Assembly (NCBI RefSeq): GCF_018394335.1
Contig: NZ_CP074572.1
Location: forward strand, 744,001-808,000
Direction of reading: 5' to 3'
Source: Shewanella dokdonensis
GTDB taxonomy: Bacteria; Pseudomonadota; Gammaproteobacteria; Enterobacterales; Shewanellaceae
Length of the DNA: 64,000 nucleotides
The position numbers were made by a program, and so were the translations under genes. The stretch's first letter is position 1. Every line of letters begins with the position of its first letter. Shown in pieces: positions 21,308 to 30,242 of this stretch. The notes beneath the pieces are model-generated. The model made no database searches, was not told where the DNA came from, and saw only the letters and a list, made by a program, of their open reading frames with translations.

Positions 21308-22580
21308 ATATTATCCAACGTACGCTGTTGCTGACAATTTTAAGCGCTTGTAGCTGTGCGGCCGTTGCCCATGACATGGCTCCAGCGGCGAAGCCACAAG
21401 GTGCTACCCTGCTGAAAAACGCCACGGTACATACAGTGCTGAATGGCACCTTGTCACACACCGACCTATTACTGGAACAAGGCAAGATCAAAACCATTGG
21501 TAGCAATCTATCTGCGGCGGAAGCACGCGTGATAGACCTGACCGGCAAGCATATCTATCCAGGATTGATAGCCCTTGATACCACGCTCGGGCTCACGGAA
21601 ATTTCCATGGTGCGTTCCAGCAACGACACCAGTGATATTGGCGATGATAATCCACAATTACTGGCCGCGGCAGCCTACAACCCGGATTCAGAGCTACTGC
21701 CAACAGTGCGCGCCAACGGTATCACCCATGCCCAGAGTACGCCTCGTGGTGACGGCTTGGCAGGCCAATCGCTACTGGTGAATCTGGATGCCTGGACTAT
21801 TGAAGACGCCACCCATACCGCGACTGGTCAATATCACCTGTATTGGCCCGAGTTACCAACCGTCTATGCCGATAAAGCGCGAACAGAAAAAGCCGCAGAA
21901 GCCTATCAGCAAGCGGTTAAGCGCATCAAACAACACTTCAATGCCGCATATCGCTATCAACTAGGCAGTGCCAGTAAACAACATCAAAAAGAAGATATTC
22001 GCTGGCAGGCGCTTATGCCGCTGTTCAAGGGCCATGGCAAACTATTTGTTCATGCCGATCAGCAACAAGCCATTGAAGAAGCCGCAGCGCTTGCCAGACA
22101 ATACCAATTGCCGTTAGTGATTGTGGGCGGTTACGATGCCTGGCGCTTAGCCGAAGTGTTAAATGAACAACATGCCGCGGTTATCTACACCCATTGTCTC
22201 GATCTGCCAGCGCGCCCGGATGAGCCGATTGGTCAAGCATTCAAAATTCCCGGATTGCTAAAAAAGTCGGCATTCCTTTTGCGATTGGTTTTAGCGGTGA
22301 CTGGGATAGCCGTAATTTGCCATTAGCAGCAGCGCAAACGGTTGCTTGGGGCTTGACCCAAGAAGAGGCTTTAAAAGCGATTACTTATGATGCGGCTCAG
22401 ATAGTCGGCGCCACAGGGCTGGGTGCCATCGCCGAAGGCTACGATGCCAGTCTGGTGGTGAGTGATGGCGACATTCTCGACCCGATGACCAGTAAAATTG
22501 AGGCATTATATATAGATGGGCGACAAATCGATCTGAATAATCGTCATCGTCAGCTTTATCAAAAGTACCTCAAGCGATAG
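21304..22580 (+). CDS. Amidohydrolase-like periplasmic protein lacking the HxH motif (one apparent frameshift)
   Basis: Second of the pair, 425 residues after correction, starting with GTG at 21304 that overlaps the stop of the preceding gene by four bases. Signal peptide MNIIQRTLLLTILSACSCAAVAH. The amidohydrolase fold is seen in the N-terminal LLKNATVHTVLNGTLSHTDLLLEQGKIKTIG-like strands and the C-terminal ALKAITYDAAQIVGA...GYDASLVVSDGDI. Where the first metal motif HxH should follow KHIYPGLI it reads ALDTTLG, so catalysis of the usual kind seems lost. The frame break is at the A-run 22260-22265 (one A short); correction reads LLKKVGIPFAIGFSGDWDSRNLPLAAAQ. Perhaps a partner or structural subunit of the upstream protein. 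Confidence 0.8.
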
Positions 22581-22591
22581 AATCAGCCTAA

Positions 22592-22620
22592 GCGCCCTGT
22601 ACCGTTGCAGGGCGTAATTT
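22592..22620 (+). terminator. Hairpin after the amidohydrolase pair
   Basis: Seven-base stem CGCCCTG/CAGGGCG followed by TAATTT, just before rcsF. Weak T-run. Confidence 0.5.
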
Positions 22621-22645
22621 GCCCTTCTATCCATAAGGTACGGCC

Positions 22646-23023
22646 ATGAAACAACTGGTTATTTTTCCACTGGCAGCGCTTCTATGCGCCTGTGGCAGCG
22701 ATTATACCTTCAATTCCAACCTCGACCGTAAAGCGTTCCAGGAATACTTCAAACCTTCTGAAGTGCAATTGTTTGATCATACCCAGCCAACTGTGCCCTA
22801 TGAGATCTTGGGACTGGTAGAGGGAAATGCCTGCCAGATAGAAGAAAACGGCGTGCCTGCCAGTTTAGCGGATGCGCGTACTGATGCCCGCCGCAAAGCC
22901 GCGGATATCAAAGCCAACGGCCTGATTATCAAAAGCTGTACCGAGTTACAAGAACCTGGTAAAGGTTGCTACAGCAGCGCCATTTGTGTCGGCCAAGCCA
23001 TTCGCTTGCAGCAGCAAAACTGA
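22646..23023 (+). CDS. rcsF: RcsF-like outer-membrane lipoprotein
   Basis: In enterobacteria RcsF senses envelope stress and signals to the Rcs phosphorelay. This 125-residue protein has a lipoprotein signal (lipobox LCAC, Cys16) and the four conserved C-terminal cysteines that make two disulfides: GNACQ, KSCTE, GKGCYS and AICVG. The gene order rcsF-trmO-proS matches E. coli, which supports orthology. No rcsB/C/D genes are in the window, so the downstream signalling partner is not visible. Confidence 0.88.
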   Translation: MKQLVIFPLAALLCACGSDYTFNSNLDRKAFQEYFKPSEVQLFDHTQPTVPYEILGLVEGNACQIEENGVPASLADARTDARRKAADIKANGLIIKSCTELQEPGKGCYSSAICVGQAIRLQQQN

Positions 23024-23032
23024 TCCCAACCT

Positions 23033-23779
23033 ATGCAGTTTGATAGCAGAATCGAAGCCGTTGCTGTATGCCGCACGCCTTATAAACAGAAGTTTGGCAT
23101 TCCCAGACAACCTGGCTTGGTAGACTTTGTCCGTGGTTATGTGGAGCTGGTGCCGCCCTATAATCATATTGATGCTGTAAGAGGTCTGGAACAGTATTCC
23201 CATCTGTGGCTATTGTTTTGTTTTCACGAAAACCTCGCACAAGGCTGGAAAACCACGGTGCGCCCGCCACGGCTTGGTGGCAATGAAAAACTTGGGGTGT
23301 TTGCCACTCGTTCGACCTTCCGCCCCAATGGCATTGGTCAGTCGGTAGTGAAGCTGCACGCCGTCCAGCAGCAAAAAGGCAAAGTGGTCTTAGAGATTTC
23401 TGGAATGGATCTGCTAGATGGCACCCCAATTATCGATATCAAGCCCTATATACCTTTTTCCGATGCAATTCCTGACGCCGTCGGTGGCATTGCCCAGCAA
23501 GCGCCGGAACAGGTAAACGTCAGTTTTACTGCGGCGGCGGACGCTCAAATCGCTAACATCAGCGCGCAGTATCCAGGCCTTAAACAGCTGATTATTGCGG
23601 TGTTGGCACAAGATCCACGGCCTGCCTATAAAAAGGCGAAAGACGACCCGAAACGTTATCAAGTGGCACTGTACGATCTGGATATCTTCTGGTACGCCAC
23701 CCCATCCGGTATTGAAGTAGTGGAACTGCAACCAGCGCCTTCACAACGACAGGAAAAGAGCTGCGATGCCGACGCATAA
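23033..23779 (+). CDS. trmO: tRNA (N6-threonylcarbamoyladenosine37-N6)-methyltransferase TrmO
   Basis: SAM-dependent enzyme that methylates t6A37 to m6t6A in threonine tRNAs. The product, 248 residues, has the TsaA/VirR10 family beta-barrel: the N-terminal SRIEAVAVCRTPYKQKFGIPRQ, the HLWLLFCFHE box, and the signature RPPRLGGNEKLGVFATRS followed by FRPNGIGQS. The LLDGTPIIDIKPYIPFSD motif follows. It lies 9 bases after rcsF, and its end overlaps the next gene by 14 bases, so the three genes form an operon. Confidence 0.93.
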   Translation: MQFDSRIEAVAVCRTPYKQKFGIPRQPGLVDFVRGYVELVPPYNHIDAVRGLEQYSHLWLLFCFHENLAQGWKTTVRPPRLGGNEKLGVFATRSTFRPNGIGQSVVKLHAVQQQKGKVVLEISGMDLLDGTPIIDIKPYIPFSDAIPDAVGGIAQQAPEQVNVSFTAAADAQIANISAQYPGLKQLIIAVLAQDPRPAYKKAKDDPKRYQVALYDLDIFWYATPSGIEVVELQPAPSQRQEKSCDADA

Positions 23780-24422
23780 TGCTGACACCTTACAGGCACA
23801 GCACAAAAAGCGGCTATCGTGGATGCCCTGGCTTTGGTATCGCTTAAAACCCAAACACCTGCTGTGGGCTGAACCCTGGCAACAACAGATCCAGCAACAA
23901 CTCACCGCATTGGAAACCATCACCATTGGCGACAACTGTTTCATCGCGCCAGAAGCTGCCCTATTTGCTGAACCCGGCCGTGCGATCACCATTGGCAAAC
24001 AGTGCATGATTGCCGCGAACTGTTTTCTTCATGGCCCTATCACCCTAGGTGATGAAGTCAGCATTAATCATAGCTGCTCACTGGACGGTGGCAGCAAGGG
24101 CATCGTCATCGGCGCCCAGAGCCGCATCGCCAATAATGTCACCCTCTATGCCTTCAATCACGGCATGGCACCGGATATGCCGGTGTATCGCCAGAGCAGC
24201 CAATCCCGTGGCATTGTTATCGGCCGGGATGTTTGGGTGGGCGCACAAGCAGGAATTGTTGATGGCGTGACCATAGGTGATGGCGCAGTTATCGGCATGG
24301 GCGCCATAGTGACTAAAGATGTCCCCGCATGGGCCATTGTTGCGGGCAACCCAGCGGTTGTCATAGGCGATCGGCGACAAAAACCCCGCACTGGCAGTAA
24401 TATCAATTCCGCACTGGACTGA
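23766..24422 (+). CDS. Left-handed beta-helix acyltransferase (WbbJ/NodL-type)
   Basis: Probable O-acetyltransferase, 218 residues. Hexapeptide repeats of the form [LIV]-G-x4 run from about residue 55 to 205: ITIGDNCFI, ITIGKQCMI, ITLGDEVSI, IVIGAQSRI, IVIGRDVWVGAQ, VTIGDGAVIGMGAIVTKDVPAWAIVAGNPA. The last segment is the acetyl-CoA-binding signature of the CysE/LacA/NodL group, and the catalytic His is probably in YAFNHGM. The ATG lies inside the end of trmO. No sugar or polysaccharide genes are nearby, so the acceptor is unknown. Confidence 0.85.
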   Translation: MPTHNADTLQAQHKKRLSWMPWLWYRLKPKHLLWAEPWQQQIQQQLTALETITIGDNCFIAPEAALFAEPGRAITIGKQCMIAANCFLHGPITLGDEVSINHSCSLDGGSKGIVIGAQSRIANNVTLYAFNHGMAPDMPVYRQSSQSRGIVIGRDVWVGAQAGIVDGVTIGDGAVIGMGAIVTKDVPAWAIVAGNPAVVIGDRRQKPRTGSNINSALD

Positions 24423-24518
24423 AAGCATAAAATTGTGGATTTCCCCGTAGTGGCAGCGTGACATCACCAAAGCAGGTGATAAAATGTCGGCCATTCAACT
24501 TCATGGGGCCTTGGGTAA

Positions 24519-26231
24519 ATGCGAATCAGCCAATACCTACTATCAACTCAAAAGGAAACTCCTGCCAACGCAGAAGTGGTCAGTCATCAACTTATGTTGC
24601 GCGCCGGGATGATCCGCCGCAATGCATCTGGTCTGTACAGCTGGTTACCGTCAGGTTTGCGCGTACTGCGTAAAGTCGAAGCCATAGTGCGCGAAGAGAT
24701 GGAAAAAGCCGGTGCCATCGAAATCCTGATGCCAATGGTGCAACCAGGCGATCTGTGGGTCGAAAGTGGTCGTTGGGACAAATTTGGCCCAGAACTGCTG
24801 CGTTTTGTTGACCGTAATAACCGCGATTTTGTACTCGGCCCGACACACGAAGAAGTGATCACCGACCTGATCCGCAAAGAGATCAGCTCATATAAACAGT
24901 TGCCTTTGACACTGTTCCAGATCCAAACCAAATTCCGCGATGAAGTACGGCCACGTTTCGGCGTGATGCGCGCGCGCGAATTCCTGATGAAAGATGCTTA
25001 CTCTTTCCATCTGGATCAGCAGACCATGGATGATACCTATCACGCCATGTACACCGCTTATTGCAACATCATGTCACGTATGGGTTTGGAATTCCGTCCA
25101 GTGCTGGCCGATACCGGTTCTATCGGTGGCAGCATGTCCCATGAATTCCATGTTTTGGCGCAGAGCGGTGAAGACCTGATTGCCTACTCCACTGGCAGCG
25201 ATTACGCCGCCAACATCGAGAAAGCCGAGTCACCATTGCCAACCAGCACTCGCGCGGCAGCCACTGCCGCCATGCAATTGGTGGATACACCCAATGCCAA
25301 AACTATCGATGAACTGGTCAGCCAGTTCGGCCTTGCCATTGAAAAAACCGCTAAGACCCTGATTGTTCGTGGCGACAGTGAAGAAACGCCATTAGTTGCA
25401 GTGATGGTACGTGGCGATCACGAGCTGAACGAAGTCAAAGCCAGCAAGCTGCCAGGCGTGCTGGCACCGCTGGAATTTGCCACTGAAGCGGAAATCCGTG
25501 CTGCCATTGGTGCCGGTCCAGGTTCTTTAGGCCCGGTTGGCCTGAAAATGCCACTGTATATTGATCACGCAGTTGCTGTGATGAGTGATTTTGGCGCAGG
25601 TGCCAACCTTGATGGTAAGCACTATTTCAACATCAACTGGGAACGTGATGTCGCCCTGCCACAGGCATTTGATATTCGTAACGTGGTTGAAGGCGAAACC
25701 ACTCCAGACGGCAAGGGTGTTTATGCCTTTGCCCGCGGTATTGAAGTCGGCCATATCTTCCAGCTCGGCACCCGTTATTCACAAGCGATGAACGCTACCG
25801 TGCTTGATGAAAACGGCAAATCACAAATCATGCTGATGGGCTGTTATGGTGTTGGAGTCAGCCGTATCGTAGCGGCTGCGATTGAACAGAATCATGACGA
25901 TCGCGGTATTATCTGGCCGGATGCAATTGCGCCGTTCAAAGTGGGCATTCTGCCAATGAACATGCACAAGTCACATCGGGTTACCGATATTGCGGAGCAG
26001 CTTTATAAGGATCTGCAAGCCGCCGGGATCGAAGTGCTGTTTGATGATCGTAAAGAACGTCCAGGGGTGATGTTTGCCGATATGGAACTGCTGGGTATTC
26101 CGCATACCATAGTGATTGGCGACCGCAATATCGATGCTGGGGTATTTGAATACAAGAACCGTCGTACCGGGGAAAAACAAGAAATCCCTATGGCGGAAAT
26201 TGTTGATTTTATCAAAAACGCGACAGTTTAA
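24519..26231 (+). CDS. proS: Prolyl-tRNA synthetase (bacterial type)
   Basis: Class II synthetase of 570 residues. Motif 1 lies in [19 protein letters not shown], motif 2 in [25 protein letters not shown], and motif 3 in [17 protein letters not shown]. The inserted YbaK-like editing domain (about 225-405) that removes Ala-tRNA-Pro is present, e.g. KTLIVRGD and [15 protein letters not shown]. The C-terminal anticodon-binding domain reads [27 protein letters not shown] at 24519, about 95 bases after the acyltransferase stop. No frameshift. Confidence 0.97.
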   Translation: MRISQYLLSTQKETPANAEVVSHQLMLRAGMIRRNASGLYSWLPSGLRVLRKVEAIVREEMEKAGAIEILMPMVQPGDLWVESGRWDKFGPELLRFVDRNNRDFVLGPTHEEVITDLIRKEISSYKQLPLTLFQIQTKFRDEVRPRFGVMRAREFLMKDAYSFHLDQQTMDDTYHAMYTAYCNIMSRMGLEFRPVLADTGSIGGSMSHEFHVLAQSGEDLIAYSTGSDYAANIEKAESPLPTSTRAAATAAMQLVDTPNAKTIDELVSQFGLAIEKTAKTLIVRGDSEETPLVAVMVRGDHELNEVKASKLPGVLAPLEFATEAEIRAAIGAGPGSLGPVGLKMPLYIDHAVAVMSDFGAGANLDGKHYFNINWERDVALPQAFDIRNVVEGETTPDGKGVYAFARGIEVGHIFQLGTRYSQAMNATVLDENGKSQIMLMGCYGVGVSRIVAAAIEQNHDDRGIIWPDAIAPFKVGILPMNMHKSHRVTDIAEQLYKDLQAAGIEVLFDDRKERPGVMFADMELLGIPHTIVIGDRNIDAGVFEYKNRRTGEKQEIPMAEIVDFIKNATV

Positions 26232-26297
26232 CTGAAGTGAAGCCCCGGTTGTTCAGGGGCTTTATAAACTGCACAAGATCACAAGGTATCATCCCAT

Positions 26298-26326
26298 AAA
26301 AAAACGCAGCAATGGCTGCGTTTTTT
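26298..26326. terminator. Bidirectional terminator between proS and grpE
   Basis: A-run, stem AACGCAGC/GCTGCGTT with an AATG loop, T-run: works for proS (plus) and grpE (minus). Another stem AAGCCCC/GGGGCTT at 26240-26262 lies closer to the proS stop. Confidence 0.88.
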
Positions 26327-26341
26327 ATTTAGCGACTCGGC

Positions 26342-26959
26342 TCAAGCCTGGGTATCAACGCCACCGCCCTGAGACACCATCACCATAGCTGGGCGCAACA
26401 GGCGGTCATTCAGCAGATAACCTTTCTGCATCACCAACATCACGCTATTAGCAGGATGCTCTGCGCTGGGCTGCATACCAATGGCCTGATGCTGTTCTGG
26501 ATTGAATGGCTGCCCTAATGGATCGACCTGTTTCACACCGAATTTTTCCACTGCCGCCAACAGGGTTTTCTGGGTTAATTCCACCCCTTCAAACATCGCT
26601 TTAGTGGTTTCATCGGCTTTATCGGCACCCAGCAAGGCACGTTCCATATTGTCGATCACCGGCAGCAGTTCGTTAACGAACTTCTCCAGAGCAAACTTGT
26701 GGGCTTTTTCCACATCCAGTGCCGCACGACGGCGAACATTGTCTACTTCAGCAGCCGCACGTACGACAGCATCTTGCTGCTCTGCTACTTTGGCCTGGGC
26801 TTCAGCTAACGCCTGTTCCAGTTCTTCAATACGAAAGTTGGCCTGGGTCAGTTCGTCTACCACACTGGCATCTGCCGCCTGGGCTTCCGCGGCGTTACCT
26901 TGCGCAGCGACAGCCTCATCCATCTGCGCTTGTTCTGCTTTATGTGATTCGTTGCTCAT
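26342..26959 (-). CDS. grpE: DnaK nucleotide exchange factor GrpE
   Basis: Cochaperone that releases ADP from DnaK. Length 205 residues with the start at ATG 26957-26959 ([12 protein letters not shown]), preceded by CCGGAGTG; the longer frame to 27013 lacks a ribosome site. An Ala/Gln/Glu-rich region (about 10-55) leads into a long dimer coiled coil (about 55-100), then the GrpE core [38 protein letters not shown]. The C-terminal beta domain [44 protein letters not shown] carries the family signature. A strong sigma-32-type promoter lies upstream. It is divergent from nadK, as in Shewanella and E. coli. Confidence 0.96.
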   Translation of the reverse strand: MSNESHKAEQAQMDEAVAAQGNAAEAQAADASVVDELTQANFRIEELEQALAEAQAKVAEQQDAVVRAAAEVDNVRRRAALDVEKAHKFALEKFVNELLPVIDNMERALLGADKADETTKAMFEGVELTQKTLLAAVEKFGVKQVDPLGQPFNPEQHQAIGMQPSAEHPANSVMLVMQKGYLLNDRLLRPAMVMVSQGGGVDTQA

Positions 26960-27015
26960 TTTCACTCCGGCTAAAAATGCTTTAAATGCTTTGTTTCTGC
27001 ATACTCTGCGCATAT

Positions 27016-27043
27016 TATGGGGATCAATTTCGCTGTTTCAACC
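27016..27043 (-). promoter_or_regulatory. Sigma-32 (heat-shock) promoter of grpE
   Basis: On the minus strand GTTGAAA, 13 bases, CCCCATAA, against the RpoH consensus CTTGAAA-N(11-16)-CCCCATnT. It lies about 60 bases upstream of the grpE start, within the nadK/grpE gap. Confidence 0.85.
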
Positions 27044-27060
27044 CTGGGGTTCCAAAAAGT

Positions 27061-27942
27061 ATGCTCTCCGAATTCCATACCATCGGTCTTATCGGCAAAC
27101 CGCACCACCAGGGCACCACTCAAACCCTCAAACGTTTGTTGCATTGGCTGCAAGCTCGCCATCATGAGGTACTGGTGGAAGAGCGCGTTGCCACCGAGTT
27201 AGGCCAAGGTGTTGAAGCCGTTGACCTGTTGGAAATTGGTGAGCGCTGTGATCTAGCGATTGTAGTCGGTGGCGATGGTAATATGCTGGGCGCCGCGCGG
27301 GTGCTGGCAAAATATGATATCGGTGTTATCGGTGTCAACCGCGGCCATTTGGGGTTTCTCACTGACTTGCCACCAGATGCCTTTGAAGAGTCTCTCGCCA
27401 AAGTGCTCAAAGGCGAATATGAAACTGAGCACCGTTTTTTGTTGGAAGCGGAAGTTCACCGTCATGGCGAACTGAAAGCGTCTAACACCGCGGTGAATGA
27501 GGCGGTACTGCATCCCGGTAAAATTGCCCATATGATTGAATATGAGGTGTATATCGATGATCAGTTCATGTACAGCCAACGGGCGGACGGCATGATAGTT
27601 TCCACGCCTACCGGTTCAACCGCTTACGCGTTATCTGCCGGTGGCGCGATCCTCACGCCCAATCTAGAAGCGCTGATCTTAGTGCCCATGTTTCCTCATA
27701 CTCTTTCCTGCCGCCCAATTGTGGTTGATGCTTCCAGTACCATTAAGCTGCTGGTGTCACCCGATAATGGCGAAACGCTGGAAGTAGGCTGCGATGGTCA
27801 CGTTACGCTGGCGGTCATGCCCGGCGATGAAATCATCATCCGCCGTAATACCAGTGAGCAATTAAAACTGATCCACCCTAAGGGTTATAACTACTTTCAT
27901 GTGTTACGAAATAAACTGGGTTGGGGCAGTAAACTCTTTTAA
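27061..27942 (+). CDS. nadK: NAD kinase
   Basis: Phosphorylates NAD to NADP. Product 293 residues. The GGDGN motif is in [14 protein letters not shown] (about residue 72), the NE/D motif appears as [10 protein letters not shown], and the glycine-rich [18 protein letters not shown] loop follows. The ATG at 27061 gives [19 protein letters not shown], the usual N-terminus. Divergent from grpE with about 100 bases between the starts. No frameshift. Confidence 0.96.
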   Translation: MLSEFHTIGLIGKPHHQGTTQTLKRLLHWLQARHHEVLVEERVATELGQGVEAVDLLEIGERCDLAIVVGGDGNMLGAARVLAKYDIGVIGVNRGHLGFLTDLPPDAFEESLAKVLKGEYETEHRFLLEAEVHRHGELKASNTAVNEAVLHPGKIAHMIEYEVYIDDQFMYSQRADGMIVSTPTGSTAYALSAGGAILTPNLEALILVPMFPHTLSCRPIVVDASSTIKLLVSPDNGETLEVGCDGHVTLAVMPGDEIIIRRNTSEQLKLIHPKGYNYFHVLRNKLGWGSKLF

Positions 27943-28135
27943 TCCTGATTTTCTAAGAGAAAATCTGACCATTGATAATCACTTTTGATTCTTTCTTTCA
28001 TAAAATCACTTTATTGAGCATTTCATGCGCCCGCTATTGTCATTTCCAAGCATCTTCTTAACTTGTTTTTAACCATATGTTTTTAAAGGTACATTTACAT
28101 TCGCTTATGTTTTGAACATATTTAGCGACCCCTAA

Positions 28136-28151
28136 TGTGATATTCGTCACA
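28136..28151. promoter_or_regulatory. CRP-binding site 1
   Basis: TGTGATATTCGTCACA, a perfect match to both CRP half-sites, distal in the lldP upstream region. Confidence 0.8.
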
Positions 28152-28304
28152 TTAGATATTTCTAAATAAATATGAACTTTTAATCAATGGTGAAAAAATC
28201 AGATCAATAACTTTCAAAAACAGATGAAATAATGCCTATCAATAAAAATGCCACATAAATAATCAAAACATCATTCCTCTACAGCATTATCTATTAAAAA
28301 CACT

Positions 28305-28320
28305 TGTGATATACATCACA
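28305..28320. promoter_or_regulatory. CRP-binding site 2
   Basis: TGTGATATACATCACA, a perfect match to both CRP half-sites, proximal site upstream of lldP. Confidence 0.82.
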
Positions 28321-28520
28321 AATAATACAATGATTTTCCTGCGCAAGTTCTCATAGACACAAAATGGCTTTCTTCAGCAGCTTCTAGATGATCCAGATCA
28401 TGTTGAAGATGCAAAAATTAACAAAGATTATCCACAAATAACAAAAATCGGCTGGCATCCATTTGGGGAACCAGACCGGAACAATGACAACTACAAGCAA
28501 CATGAAAACAAGAGGCAAAC

Positions 28521-30160
28521 ATGACCTTTCTGCAACTTCTAGCTAGTCTGAGCCCAGTCATCAGCGTCATGCTGTTCCTGGTGTTGTTACGTATGCCTGC
28601 GTCCAAAGCGATGCCCATCTCTATGGTGATCACCGGTTTGGCTGCAGTATTTATCTGGCACATGGATACCCATTTACTGGCAGCTTCAGTCGTGGAAGGC
28701 CTGTTGGCCGCCATCACTCCGCTGACCATCATTTTTGGCGCAGTGTTCCTGTTGAACACATTGAAATATTCGGGGGCAATGGACACTATCCGCGCAGGTT
28801 TTACTAACATCAGTGCCGATGCGCGGGTACAGGTCATTATTATCTGCTGGTTGTTTGGTTCCTTTATCGAAGGTTCTGCCGGTTTTGGTACACCAGCGGC
28901 CATTGCGGCCCCCTGTTGGTACTGCTCGGTATTCCTCCAGTAGCTGCCGCAGTGGTAGCGCTGATCGCTGACTCTGTGTGTGTATCATTTGGGGCTATCG
29001 GCCTGCCAGTGCTGTTTGGTATGGAACAGGGGCTGCTGCAAGGTGGTACCAGCATGGCAGCGGCACAGATTGCTGAACATGGCGGTACTTACGCTGGCTA
29101 TGGCCGCTTTATTGCCATGCACATGATTTCCATGGATTTGATTGTCGGTTCGCTCATCCCATTGGTAATGGTGGCAATTCTGACCGGATTCTTTGGCCGC
29201 AAAAAGTCCTTTAAAGAAGGTCTGGCTATCTGGAAATTTGCTTTATTTGCCGGTTTCGCCTTTACCGTACCCGCTTGGCTAATCAATTACTTTGCTGGTC
29301 CAGAGTTCCCTTCTGTTATCGGTGCCTTGGTGGGTATGGCATTGGTTATCCCGGTTGCCCGTAAAGGCTGGTTACTGCCAAAACAACCCTGGCATGACTT
29401 TGCCGAAAACGAAGAAGGGGCAACCGTTGCACATGCTGAAGCACACTTCAGCCAATTTGCGGCTTGGACTCCTTATCTGATCATGGCAGCTTTGCTGGTA
29501 TTGTCCCGTACTGTGGCACCGCTGAAAGCTTGGTTGGCTAGCTTTAACATCAGTATCACTGGCATCATGGGCACTAGCCTGAAAGCCAGTTTTGCCACCT
29601 TATATGCGCCTGGCGCATTCTTCATTGCCGTATGTATTTTGGGCTTCTTCCTGTTCCGCATGAACGGGAATGCAATCAAAAGCTCGGTGGCCGTTTCCTG
29701 TAAATCAATGATCCCGACTATCATCTCCCTCGGCGCATCAGTGCCTATGGTGAAAATCTTCCTGAACTCAGGTGCCAACGAAGCGGGTTTATCTTCAATG
29801 CCTGTAGCACTGGCAAATCTGTTAGGTTCCAGCCTTGGTTCCATTTGGGAATGGATGGCACCAATTGTTGGTATTTTCGGTGCTTTCTTGTCTGGTAGCG
29901 CGACTTTCTCCAACATGATGTTCTCTGGCTTACAGTACAGTGTGGCTGAAAATATCCAAGGTAATCACACTCTCATCCTTGCATTGCAGGGTATGGGCGC
30001 AAACGCTGGTAATATGATGTGCGTTATGAACGTGGTTGCGGCGGCTACTGTGGTCGGTATGGCTGGGCGTGAATCAGAAATTATTCGTAAAACGATGCCG
30101 GTAGCGCTGGGTTATGCCCTGCTAGCTGGCACTATCGCCTTCGTGTGGGGCGGTTACTAA
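28521..30160 (+). CDS. lldP: L-lactate permease LldP (one apparent frameshift)
   Basis: Inner-membrane lactate:proton symporter of the LctP family, 546 residues after correction. The N-terminal fragment contains the family signature [19 protein letters not shown]; the frame then breaks at the C-run 28909-28913, and one added C reads [21 protein letters not shown]. About 13 hydrophobic helices follow, ending [15 protein letters not shown]. It heads the lactate cluster, with CRP sites upstream and dld downstream. The break is most likely an error. Confidence 0.93.
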
Positions 30161-30183
30161 ACGCAACGTATAACAGATCAGAA

Positions 30184-30206
30184 GCAGGGGCTAACGCAGC
30201 CCCTGC
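30184..30206 (+). other. Intercistronic hairpin between lldP and dld
   Basis: Nine-base stem GCAGGGGCT/AGCCCCTGC with a five-base loop, without a T-run. It probably stabilises the lldP 3' end or sets differential expression within the transcript. Confidence 0.5.
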
Positions 30207-30242
30207 CAACTTATGTGGGTTAATGTTCAAAAGAGATGTCTT

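Larger units (their letters stand above)
27943..28520 (+). promoter_or_regulatory. lldP upstream regulatory region with two CRP sites
   Basis: AT-rich 578-base gap without a gene. Two perfect CRP consensus sites, TGTGA-N6-TCACA, are at 28136-28151 and 28305-28320, 385 and 216 bases before the lldP ATG. At 28388-28401 is the palindrome ATGATCCAGATCAT, which matches the FNR/EtrA core TTGAT-N4-ATCAA except at the outermost base pair; it could be an EtrA site or the operator of a lactate regulator. CRP activation fits the known role of CRP in Shewanella carbon metabolism. Confidence 0.8.
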
